Notes under the pieces: model-generated
Database searches by the model: none
What the model was told of the DNA's origin: nothing
The model's input: only the letters and a program-made list of their open reading frames with translations
In this document: piece by piece, positions 1 through 5,717 of the stretch
Position numbering within the stretch: position 1 is the stretch's first letter
Layout of the letters: each line of letters starts with the position of its first letter
Position numbers and translations under genes: made by a program
NCBI GenBank assembly: GCA_902490245.1
Contig: CABUDB010000045.1
Span: 1-9,333, forward strand
DNA length: 9,333 bases
From: an uncultured Collinsella sp.
GTDB taxonomy: Bacteria; Actinomycetota; Coriobacteriia; Coriobacteriales; Coriobacteriaceae
Direction of reading: 5' to 3'

Positions 1-64
1 GGGCACGAATAGCCCACTCCGACCTGCGAAATCTGTACTCGCGGTGCGAATGACGCCCTTAACC

Positions 65-93
65 TTAAACTTTAGCTTGAACTTAGCTATAAT
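65..93 (+). promoter_or_regulatory. Promoter of the structured RNA / lipoprotein transcript
   Basis: A perfect -10 hexamer TATAAT (88-93) lies 17 nt after a TTAAAC hexamer (65-70), which is a weak match to the -35 consensus. A second, closer -35 match, TTAACC (59-64), is too far away at 23 nt. The predicted transcription start is 7-8 nt downstream, at 100-101. That is exactly the 5' base of the long-range closing stem of the RNA described next, so the two observations support each other. Positions 1-58 hold only a 4-bp GGGC/GCCC hairpin at the very edge, and I see no gene there. Confidence 0.7.
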
Positions 94-100
94 GCGCTAC

Positions 101-424
101 GTTCCTACCAGGCTGTGGTTGCGGACGGACGAAATGCCCGTCCTAGTCCAAGACAGACGCGGTCAAAGGGATCCACGTAAGCGACCGCGTGCGCGCGGCG
201 CGATCATGGCGCGTCCTAGATGTAAGCCGCACCGTCCGTTCTACTTTCTTTGGGGCAATACCGCCTCGCGGGCGAGCGGGTCAGTCGTGAAGGTGGCTGC
301 GGCCTCCCGAGCAAACACCCCGGTGCGCAAGTGTGGGGTCAAATACCAGGTCAGCTGGTGGGAACAACCCGATATTCCGCGCAACGCACGGATCGTATAC
401 GACACAGAAGGCAGGGTAGTGGAC
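101..424 (+). ncRNA. Large structured RNA, about 324 nt (possibly raiA-motif type)
   Basis: The sequence folds as one closed domain. P1 pairs 101-104 with 421-424 and 105-109 with 415-419 (one bulge at 420). P2 pairs 113-117 and 119-121 with 400-407 (one bulge at 118). Inside lie these hairpins: 123-131/139-149 (9 bp, UA bulge); 157-164/183-190 (8 bp, perfect); 197-202/210-215; 226-236/292-303 (11 bp, one bulge) enclosing 261-268/273-279; 317-321/335-339; 345-349/355-359; 360-362/368-370 with loop AACAA; and 376-379/389-392. Although one frame stays open through it, the translation is Arg-rich and unlike a protein. No terminator precedes the lipoprotein gene. The published raiA-motif RNA is one candidate because raiA is close by, but it is not confirmed. 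A long mRNA leader is the alternative. The folding is mine, done by eye. Confidence 0.65.
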
Positions 425-442
425 ATGGTGAGGGGCAGCTTG

Positions 443-1450
443 ATGCACGCGGCTCGGTTAGGTGCTGGGACCGCAGCGGTCATCGCCGTTTTGGGCCTGA
501 GCGGATGCGCGTTCAACCCGCTGTCTACGTTCACGACTCCCACGATTGACCAGATCGAGTACGAGACCGTCACGCCGGCGGTGTCGGACGATGCCCTGGT
601 CACTCCCGGAACCCTGACGGTCGCCCTCGATACTTCCGATGCGCCGCAGGCAATGCAGGGCGCCGACGGCGAGCTTACGGGGTATGCAGTCGACGCTGCC
701 CGCGCCCTCGCAAGCCGCATGGGCCTTAAGGTCGCCTTTGTCGATGTGTCCTCGGCAGGTTCCGCGCTCGGCGACAAAAAGGCTGATATCTTTATCGGCG
801 AGATCAACTCCACGGACGGGGACGTTAGCTCGCTCGGCACCTGCCTGTACGATGCCGCTTCCGTGTTCGGTAAAACCAGCGATGGTGGGTCGCTAAGCGT
901 TTCCACCGATACCCTTAACGCGTCTACTCTGGGTGTCCAGATGTCCTCGGCCTCGCAGGAGGCGCTTGCTAAGCAGAGCATCACCGCCAACCAAAAGACC
1001 TACTCCAACATCAACGAGTGCTTTGAGGCGCTCGAGTCCGGCGAGGTCGACTATGTGATCTGCGACTCCACAGCCGGCGGCTATCTTGCACGCCTGATGA
1101 ACGAGGTCTCCTATGTCGGTGCGCTCGAGGCGCCCTCGACGCTTGGTGTTGCGGGCCTCTCGTCCAATGACGAACTGTGCCGTGCCGTGAGCGATGCCCT
1201 CGACGACATCACGGTCGACGGCACGCTCGAGGCGGTTCACTGCGTCTGGTACGGCCAGATTCCCTACGACCTCACCACTAAGACGGTTTCGGGCGCTAAC
1301 GTGCAGCCGGGCGACTCTGAGTCCAGTGAGACCGCATCCTCCGGCAGCGAGTCCTCCGATTCCAACAATGAGACCGCATCCTCCGAGGACAAATCGTCCA
1401 GCCAGGAAGGCACCATCACTGACGACGACATTAACAAACTTAATAGCTAG
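443..1450 (+). CDS. Substrate-binding lipoprotein, SBP_bac_3-like
   Basis: This predicted 335-residue lipoprotein resembles the solute-binding subunits of amino-acid ABC importers. Residues 1-22 form a lipoprotein signal peptide: a short basic start, a hydrophobic stretch, then the lipobox L-S-G-C with Cys22 as the acylation site. Residues 52-270 fit a family 3 periplasmic-binding fold: a GTLTVALDT first strand, a DGELTGYAVDAARALA segment, a KADIFIG segment, and an ESGEVDYVICDS segment for the second lobe. Residues 285-335 form a Ser/Glu/Asp-rich tail, probably disordered. The start at 443 has GAGGGG 7 nt upstream. ATG 425 is an in-frame alternative that adds six residues, but its ribosome site would lie inside the P1 stem of the upstream RNA. 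No permease or ATPase partner lies in the window, so it may be an orphan receptor. The ligand is unknown. Confidence 0.8.
   Translation: MHAARLGAGTAAVIAVLGLSGCAFNPLSTFTTPTIDQIEYETVTPAVSDDALVTPGTLTVALDTSDAPQAMQGADGELTGYAVDAARALASRMGLKVAFVDVSSAGSALGDKKADIFIGEINSTDGDVSSLGTCLYDAASVFGKTSDGGSLSVSTDTLNASTLGVQMSSASQEALAKQSITANQKTYSNINECFEALESGEVDYVICDSTAGGYLARLMNEVSYVGALEAPSTLGVAGLSSNDELCRAVSDALDDITVDGTLEAVHCVWYGQIPYDLTTKTVSGANVQPGDSESSETASSGSESSDSNNETASSEDKSSSQEGTITDDDINKLNS
1327..1385 (+). repeat. 17-bp direct repeat in the lipoprotein tail
   Basis: The 17-mer TGAGACCGCATCCTCCG occurs at 1327-1343 and again at 1369-1385. The offset of 42 nt, or 14 codons, keeps the frame, and both copies encode E-T-A-S-S. 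It lies in the Ser/acidic tail and suggests that the tail lengthened by local duplication. Confidence 0.8.
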
Positions 1451-1464
1451 TTATTGCTAGGGGT

Positions 1465-1493
1465 GGTGTCTCCTATACGTTGGAAAGGACACC
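1465..1493 (+). other. Hairpin between lipoprotein stop and terminator
   Basis: GGTGTC (1465-1470) pairs with GACACC (1488-1493), with possible inner TCC/GGA pairing. There is no T-run after it, so it is not itself a terminator. It lies 15 nt past the lipoprotein stop codon and could protect the mRNA end or act as a small RNA element. Its function is unknown. Confidence 0.4.
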
Positions 1494-1516
1494 TCTTCAC
1501 GGTTTCAACACGCACT

Positions 1517-1551
1517 GCCGGGTTTCCCCAATAGGGGAGCCCGGCTTTTTT
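1517..1551 (+). terminator. Rho-independent terminator after the lipoprotein gene
   Basis: GCCGGG (1517-1522) pairs with CCCGGC (1540-1545). Inside it CCCC (1526-1529) pairs with GGGG (1534-1537) around loop AATA. A run of six T follows (1546-1551). This should separate the RNA/lipoprotein transcript from raiA. Confidence 0.9.
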
Positions 1552-1767
1552 ATCCCTATAAAACCAGCAGGTCAAAGCCAATTTTCGGGACCAAATACAA
1601 AGTCGCCGACGCCCTTCTATAGCGCACTTTGCCACAGAAAAGTGCGAGACTTCGGTATGCGGTATCAAGCAATCGTTATTCGGGTCTTTAGGAATCCGCG
1701 TGATTAAATGCACGGCAATGGGTACATAGCCAGTACAGTAAGTCCCCGAGGCAGATTGGAGCCACGT
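1552..1767 (+). promoter_or_regulatory. raiA upstream region with structured leader
   Basis: These 216 non-coding nt separate the terminator from raiA. A perfect 8-bp hairpin pairs CGCACTTT (1623-1630) with AAAGTGCG (1639-1646) across an 8-nt loop. A second hairpin pairs CGGGT (1681-1685) with ATCCG (1694-1698). A third, weaker one pairs GTAC (1722-1725) with GTAC (1733-1736). TGGAG (1757-1761) is the ribosome binding site, 6 nt before the raiA ATG. A promoter is required here after the terminator, but no -35/-10 pair is convincing; TATAAA at 1557-1562 is only a -10-like word. A hairpin motif upstream of raiA genes has been described in Actinobacteria, and I cannot say whether this one belongs to it. 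The frame open from 1708 looks like leader rather than protein. Confidence 0.5.
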
Positions 1768-2352
1768 ATGGATATCAAGGTTTCTGGACGCAAGACGACG
1801 GTAACCGATGCTCTGCGTGCGCATGTGGATGAGAAGATCGGCGAGGCGCTCAAGGTTTTCGATATCGAGCCCATGACGGTCGACGTTGTACTTCGCTATG
1901 AGAAGAATCCCTCGAACCCCAACCCGGCAATTGTCGAGGTCACGGTTCGTGCCCGCGGTTCTGTGATTCGCGTTGCCGAGCACGGCGCAGATATGTATGC
2001 CGCCATCGATCTCTCCGCCGATAAGGTCACCCGCCAGCTGCGCAAGTTCAAGACCAAAGTCGTGGACAATCGCCAGGGTGGTGCCAGCGCCGCGGATGTC
2101 GCACCGGTCGAGCGCGTCGAGGATCTGGCCGACCTGCTGCTGCCCGAGGAAGAGGACGACCTGCTCGTCCGCGAGAAGGTCATCGACGTCACCCCGATGA
2201 CTGAGGAGCAGGCGCTGGTGCAGACCGATCTGCTGGGCCACGACTTCTACGTGTTCGAGAACGCGACGACCGGCCTTATCAATGTGGTGTATCACCGTAA
2301 GAATGGTGGATATGGCATCATCAAGCCCCGCATCGAAACACTTGACGAGTAA
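1768..2352 (+). CDS. raiA: Ribosome hibernation-promoting factor, long form
   Basis: This 194-residue protein is the long HPF/RaiA type, which binds the small ribosomal subunit in the decoding region and, through its C-terminal domain, pairs two 70S ribosomes into inactive 100S dimers in stationary phase or stress. Residues 1-95 match the S30AE domain, opening MDIKVSGRKTTVTDAL with alternating strands and basic helices (KVTRQLRKFK). Residues 100-135 form an acidic linker. Residues 137-190 match the S30AE C-terminal domain (VIDVTPMTEEQAL, then FYVFENATTGLINVVYHRKNGG). The length is typical of the long form. ATG 1768 is chosen because it has a good ribosome site and starts exactly at the family's N-terminus; an in-frame ATG at 1708 would only add leader-like residues. 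Terminators lie on both sides, so it is probably transcribed alone. The gene name hpf is also used. Confidence 0.95.
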   Translation: MDIKVSGRKTTVTDALRAHVDEKIGEALKVFDIEPMTVDVVLRYEKNPSNPNPAIVEVTVRARGSVIRVAEHGADMYAAIDLSADKVTRQLRKFKTKVVDNRQGGASAADVAPVERVEDLADLLLPEEEDDLLVREKVIDVTPMTEEQALVQTDLLGHDFYVFENATTGLINVVYHRKNGGYGIIKPRIETLDE

Positions 2353-2356
2353 AATA

Positions 2357-2378
2357 CGTTAACTTGCATGAGTTAACG
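2357..2378. repeat. Perfect palindrome CGTTAACT / AGTTAACG
   Basis: An 8-bp perfect inverted repeat with a 6-nt spacer TGCATG begins 4 nt after the raiA stop codon. It could form a small hairpin ahead of the terminator, or be a dimeric regulator's operator. There is no T-run after it. Its function is unknown. Confidence 0.6.
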
Positions 2379-2381
2379 GTT

Positions 2382-2413
2382 GGCGGCCATCCCATGCGGG
2401 TGGCCGCCTTTTT
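2382..2413 (+). terminator. Rho-independent terminator after raiA
   Basis: GGCGGCCA (2382-2389) pairs with TGGCCGCC (2401-2408), extended by CCC/GGG around loop ATGC. Five T follow (2409-2413). Only 18 nt then remain to the degV start codon, and that space holds the degV ribosome site, so this hairpin also sits in the degV leader. Confidence 0.85.
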
Positions 2414-2431
2414 ACGTAAGGAGTCGCTTTG

Positions 2432-3385
2432 ATGGACAAGGCCGCATCCGCCGGTCATTCGGACCGTTGCCGCATCGTCGTCGATACCTGCTGCGACTTT
2501 AGCCCTGAGGTCGCCGCGAACCTCGATGTCGATATCCTGGGTTTTCCCTTCATTATCGATGGCGAGGAGCGCACGGACGACATCTGGTCGAGCATGAGCC
2601 CTAAGGAGTTCTACGACCGCATGCGCGCCGGCGCTCGCGTGTCTACCTCCGCCGTATCGCTCGGTCGCTATATCGAGTTCTTTACCGAGTGCGCCAAAGA
2701 GGGCACACCAACGGTCTACCTGTGCTTTACCTCGGCGCTGTCGTCGAGCTACAACTCCGCGTGCCAGGCGGCGGACGCCGTGCGCGCCGAGTATCCCGAT
2801 TTTGAGCTGTACGTGGTCGACAACGCTCTACCCTGTGCGACCGGCGCGCTCCTGGCACTCGAGGCCGTGCGTCAGCGTTCGGCGGGGCTGACCGCCAAGC
2901 AACTGGTCGATTGGGCAAACGAGGCAAAGACCTACGTCCACGGCTACTTTACGCTCGAGAGCTTCGACGCACTGGCTGCCGGCGGCCGCATTCCGCCCGC
3001 GGCGGCGCAGCTCACGGCAAAGCTCGATGTCAAGCCTGAGCTCTCCTACGACCTTGCCGGCTCGCTGTCGCTGATCGGCGTCAACCGCGGCCGCAAGAAG
3101 GCGCTCAAGTCCATCCTCAAGTCGTTCCGCGAAAACTACGTGCCCGATCGCACCATGCCCATCGCCATCATGACGGCCGATGCCGAAAAGGACGGCGACT
3201 GGCTCGAAGCCGCTATCCGCAAGGAGGAGGGCTGCGCCGACGTCACGATCATTCGCAGCTCCGTGGGTCCCACCATTGGCTCGCACGTGGGCCCCGGCAT
3301 GGTGGCCTGCGCGTTTTGGGGTAAGAACCGCGCCGACAAGGCGTCGCTTTCCGACCGCATCGCCCGCCGCGTGCGCGGTCAGTAG
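2432..3385 (+). CDS. DegV family fatty-acid-binding protein
   Basis: This 317-residue protein is of the DegV/FakB family. Its members bind one fatty acid in a deep pocket between two domains, and in characterised cases present it to the kinase FakA for phosphorylation. Visible family landmarks are the first strand RIVVDTCCDFS (14-24), the STSAVSLGRYIEFF segment (71-84), SALSSSYNSACQAA (101-114), GGRIPPAAAQL (184-194) followed by KLDVKPEL, and the C-terminal VGPTIGSHVGPGMVACAF (278-295). The length is a little above the usual 280-290 because of a short N-terminal extension. ATG 2432 has AAGGAG (2418-2423) 8 nt upstream; TTG 2429 would add one residue. No FakA homologue is in the window, so the partner kinase is presumed elsewhere. 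No free promoter lies between the raiA terminator and this gene. Confidence 0.92.
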   Translation: MDKAASAGHSDRCRIVVDTCCDFSPEVAANLDVDILGFPFIIDGEERTDDIWSSMSPKEFYDRMRAGARVSTSAVSLGRYIEFFTECAKEGTPTVYLCFTSALSSSYNSACQAADAVRAEYPDFELYVVDNALPCATGALLALEAVRQRSAGLTAKQLVDWANEAKTYVHGYFTLESFDALAAGGRIPPAAAQLTAKLDVKPELSYDLAGSLSLIGVNRGRKKALKSILKSFRENYVPDRTMPIAIMTADAEKDGDWLEAAIRKEEGCADVTIIRSSVGPTIGSHVGPGMVACAFWGKNRADKASLSDRIARRVRGQ

Positions 3386-3429
3386 GCAAGCGCTGCGTCC
3401 GTAATCGCCCTCGACTCACAGCCCAAACG

Positions 3430-3458
3430 TTGGCATCGAGTATTCAACCTGGTAACAA
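3430..3458 (+). promoter_or_regulatory. Candidate promoter of the dehydrogenase operon
   Basis: TTGGCA (3430-3435, five of six -35 bases) is followed after 17 nt by TAACAA (3453-3458, three of six -10 bases). It lies in the only gap (3386-3483) upstream of the four-gene run. The -10 is weak, so this is a suggestion. Confidence 0.3.
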
Positions 3459-3483
3459 CACCCAACCCAAAAGGAAAGGTTTC

Positions 3484-4563
3484 ATGGCAAACAAGCTCTC
3501 CGTCGCATTTATCGGCACCGGAATCATGGGTGCCCCCATCGCCGGTCACATCCTGGATGCCGGCTATCCCGTCACGGTCAACAACCGCACCAAGTCCAAG
3601 GCTGTCGCGCTTATCGAGCGCGGTGCCGCCTGGGCCGATACGCCGGCCGATGCCGTGGCTAACGCCGATGTCGTCTTTACCATGGTGGGTTATCCCTCCG
3701 AGGTCGAGGAGCTCTACCTGGCGGGCGAGGGTCTGCTCGCGTGCACTAAGCCCGGCGCGGTCCTGATCGACCTCACCACGAGCTCGCCCGAGCTGGCGCG
3801 CGACATTGCCGAGGCCGCCCAGGTTTCTGGTCGCATGGCGTTTGACTGCCCCGTCACCGGCGGCGAGTCGGGAGCTATCGCCGGCACGCTTACGGCTATC
3901 GTGGGCGCCACCGAGAACGACATCGCGCCGGTCCACGACATCCTTGCTACCTTCGCGGCCAACATCTGCTGCTTCGACGGCGCCGGCAAGGGCCAGGCTG
4001 CCAAGCTCGCCAACCAGGTGTCGCTGGGCGCCTGCATGGTCGGCATGGCAGACGCCATGGCATTTGCCGAGCTGAGCGGCCTTGACCTGGAGAAGACCCG
4101 TCAGATGATCCTGGGCGGCACCGGCAAGTCCGGCGCTATGGAGAGCCTGGCGCCCAAGGCGCTCGACGGCGACTACAAGCCCGGCTTTATGGTCGAGCAC
4201 TTCATTAAGGACCTGCGCTTGGCGCTCGCCTATGCCGACGACCGCGAGCTTGCGCTGCCCGGCGCCGACGTGGCCTTTACGCTCTACGACATGCTCGATG
4301 CCATCGGTGGTGCCAAGCTGGGCACCCAGGCCATCACGGTCCTCTATAAGGAGGAGGCCGACGCCATCGCCGCCGGTCTGGACTGGTCGCAGTATCGTCC
4401 CGAGGAGCATGGCGCTCACGAGGAAGGCTGCGGTTGCGGCGAGCACGGCGACGACCATGAGTGCGGTTGCGGTCACCATCACGGCGAGGACCACGAGTGC
4501 TGCGGCGGCCACGGCCATGACGACGGCCACGAGTGCTGCTGCGGCCACCATCACGGGGAGTAG
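3484..4563 (+). CDS. Beta-hydroxyacid dehydrogenase-type oxidoreductase with His/Cys-rich tail
   Basis: This 359-residue protein belongs to the 3-hydroxyisobutyrate / tartronate semialdehyde reductase family (GarR/MmsB-like), which interconverts a beta-hydroxyacid and its aldehyde with NAD(P). The nucleotide motif GTGIMG is at 11-16, and the NNRT after the second strand (33-36) favours NADP. The substrate motif CPVTGGESGA is at 122-131, and the catalytic Lys is K174 in GKGQAAKLANQ. K242-D243 lies in the all-helical C-terminal domain. The enzyme core ends near residue 300, as usual. Residues 307-359 are an unusual tail with 14 His, 9 Cys and 15 acidic residues, which looks built to bind metal. 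AAGGAAAGG (3471-3479) precedes ATG 3484. It is first of four closely spaced genes. The exact substrate cannot be told, and the tail's role is an inference. Confidence 0.88.
   Translation: MANKLSVAFIGTGIMGAPIAGHILDAGYPVTVNNRTKSKAVALIERGAAWADTPADAVANADVVFTMVGYPSEVEELYLAGEGLLACTKPGAVLIDLTTSSPELARDIAEAAQVSGRMAFDCPVTGGESGAIAGTLTAIVGATENDIAPVHDILATFAANICCFDGAGKGQAAKLANQVSLGACMVGMADAMAFAELSGLDLEKTRQMILGGTGKSGAMESLAPKALDGDYKPGFMVEHFIKDLRLALAYADDRELALPGADVAFTLYDMLDAIGGAKLGTQAITVLYKEEADAIAAGLDWSQYRPEEHGAHEEGCGCGEHGDDHECGCGHHHGEDHECCGGHGHDDGHECCCGHHHGE
4453..4560 (+). repeat. Three 36-bp in-frame tandem repeats encoding a metal-binding-like tail
   Basis: Residues 324-335, 336-347 and 348-359 of the dehydrogenase are three 12-residue units: DHECGCGHHHGE, DHECCGGHGHDD and GHECCCGHHHGE. 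The approximate consensus is D-H-E-C-x-C-G-H-H-H-G-E. The last unit runs to the stop codon. A degenerate partial unit (EEGCGCGEHGD) precedes them. The DNA repeats are 4453-4488, 4489-4524 and 4525-4560. The final Gly-Glu codons (GGG GAG) also form the ribosome binding site of the next gene. Confidence 0.9.
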
Positions 4564-4568
4564 CGCCC

Positions 4569-4997
4569 ATGAGCTGGACGTTCGTGGTGCTTGCGCTGGT
4601 GCTCTTTCTCTTTGCGATCTACATTGGCTTTTTGTGCGGCCAGTGGGCCTGCGAAAAGCGCGTCATCACCAAGCGCGACTACTGGATCGCCAACTTTGCG
4701 GGTGCGGCGGCAGTCGTCCTACTGACCTGGGTGTTTTCGCTGTTCCCGCTGGTGCAGTTTGCGCCGATCGGCTGGCTCGGCGGCTTTATCGCCGGCCTTA
4801 AGATGAGCTTTGGCGAGTCAGTCGGCCCGTGGCGCAAGCACGACGAGGTCTTTAACGTCAACAAGGCTCATCGCGCCGCCGCCGACGCGGGCGACGCTGA
4901 GGAACGCCGCCGTGCGCGTCGCAATGGCGCGGCCGACCGACAGCTCATCTCGGTCACCGATGACAGCAAGGGTGCTGGCAAGCACGCTAAGAAATAG
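4569..4997 (+). CDS. Small membrane protein of unknown function
   Basis: I do not recognise this 142-residue protein. Residues 4-24 are a strongly hydrophobic helix right at the N-terminus. Residues 42-60 form a second helix, and 65-78 a third hydrophobic stretch that may be re-entrant or a short helix. Residues 80-142 are hydrophilic: a WRKHDEVFNVNKAHR segment, then an Arg-rich patch (EERRRARRNG, 111-120) and a Lys-rich end (KGAGKHAKK), probably in the cytoplasm and possibly touching nucleic acid or lipid head groups. ATG 4569 is 5 nt after the dehydrogenase stop, and its ribosome site GGGGAG (4555-4560) lies inside that gene's last codons, so translation is probably coupled. It could be an assembly or anchor partner of its neighbours, but nothing proves it. 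Confidence 0.8.
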   Translation: MSWTFVVLALVLFLFAIYIGFLCGQWACEKRVITKRDYWIANFAGAAAVVLLTWVFSLFPLVQFAPIGWLGGFIAGLKMSFGESVGPWRKHDEVFNVNKAHRAAADAGDAEERRRARRNGAADRQLISVTDDSKGAGKHAKK

Positions 4998-5012
4998 TAA
5001 GAAGAGGTAACT

Positions 5013-5711
5013 ATGGCAGAAAATAAAGACGAACAGCTCACCGACGAGGAGCTGGCACAGCTCCAGCTGGCAGAGGAGAACGAGAACGCCGTCGACCGCC
5101 TGGTCAAGGAGCTCGGCTGCCCCACGCGCCGCATCCGCCAGTTTGCCGCCCGCGTGCTGCACCTGCTTGCCGAGCGCGATCCGCAGCGCGTCGTGCCCTG
5201 CGTGCCCGCGCTGATCGAGGCGCTCGACCGCCCCGAGGCGCAGACCCGCTGGGAGGCCCTCGATGCCCTGACGGCGCTCGCCACCACCTGCCCCGAGCAG
5301 CTGGGCGATGCCTTTGAGGGCGCCGAGACTGCACTGTTCGACGAGATCTCCTCCACGCTGCGCTATGCCGCCTTCCGCCTGCTGTGCGTGTGGGGTGCCA
5401 CGAGCGTCGAGCGTTCGCGCGAGGCTTGGCCCATCCTGGACGAGGCCATCCAGTGCTACCACGGCGACCTTGAGTATCGCGACATGCTCGGTTGCCTGTA
5501 CGAGTTTTGCCAGGGCGAGATCGACGCCGAGGTTGCCGAGAAGCTTGCGCTGCGCCTTAAGTTCGATGCCGAGAACGGTAAGGGCAGCTATCTCAAGGCC
5601 CGTTCGAGCGAGATTTGCGAAATGCTTGTTAAACGTTTTGGCCTGGATCTCTCCAAAAAGAAGAAGCGTGCTAGCGTTAAAAAATCTGACGACGCCGAAG
5701 ACGAGGAGTAA
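5013..5711 (+). CDS. HEAT-repeat-like helical protein
   Basis: This 232-residue, almost wholly helical protein has an acidic N-terminus (1-26). Residues 24-130 resemble about three HEAT-type helix pairs: VDRLVKELGCPTRRIRQFAARVLHLLAE, then VVPCVPALIEALDRPEAQTRWEALDALTALA, then an ISSTLRYAAFRLLCVWGA unit. The usual Arg/Asp and Ala/Leu spacings are visible. Residues 137-210 continue as helices (EAWPILDEAIQCYHGDLEYRDMLGCLYEFCQG), and a Lys-rich then acidic tail closes the protein (KKKKRASVKKSDDAEDEE). HEAT folds usually serve as protein-binding scaffolds, and no catalytic motif is seen. AGAGG (5003-5007) precedes ATG 5013, which is 15 nt after the membrane-protein gene. Its last codons carry the ribosome site for the isocitrate dehydrogenase gene, so the two are likely co-translated. 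The partner is unknown. Confidence 0.75.
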   Translation: MAENKDEQLTDEELAQLQLAEENENAVDRLVKELGCPTRRIRQFAARVLHLLAERDPQRVVPCVPALIEALDRPEAQTRWEALDALTALATTCPEQLGDAFEGAETALFDEISSTLRYAAFRLLCVWGATSVERSREAWPILDEAIQCYHGDLEYRDMLGCLYEFCQGEIDAEVAEKLALRLKFDAENGKGSYLKARSSEICEMLVKRFGLDLSKKKKRASVKKSDDAEDEE

Positions 5712-5717
5712 CAGATT

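Noticed and set aside
77..93. TTGAAC (77-82) as the -35 of the first promoter
   Set aside because: It lies only 5 nt from the -10, so it cannot pair with it; TTAAAC at 65-70 has the correct 17-nt spacing.
335..375. Resemblance of ACCAGGTCAG and the GGGAAC segment to the SRP RNA core
   Set aside because: The adjacent SRP loop sequence (CCGGAAGGAAGCAGCC type) is missing, and the bases form two separate small hairpins instead.
101..424. RNase P RNA or tmRNA
   Set aside because: None of the conserved RNase P P4 motifs and no tRNA-like T-arm or CCA end could be found.
44..442. N-terminal extension of the lipoprotein frame back to GTG 44
   Set aside because: The translation is Arg-rich and unlike any protein, the true signal peptide begins at 425 or 443, and the region folds as RNA.
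1447..2295. Open frame of 282 codons on the minus strand
   Set aside because: It is antisense to raiA, its leader and the terminator, with no ribosome site or recognisable domain.
2342..2377. TTGACG (2342-2347) as a -35 for a degV promoter
   Set aside because: No -10 lies at 16-18 nt; the GTTAAC words are 10 and 24 nt away.
3379..4554. Open frame of 391 codons on the minus strand
   Set aside because: It is antisense to the dehydrogenase; its Ala/Val-rich start is the mirror of the His/Cys repeat codons.
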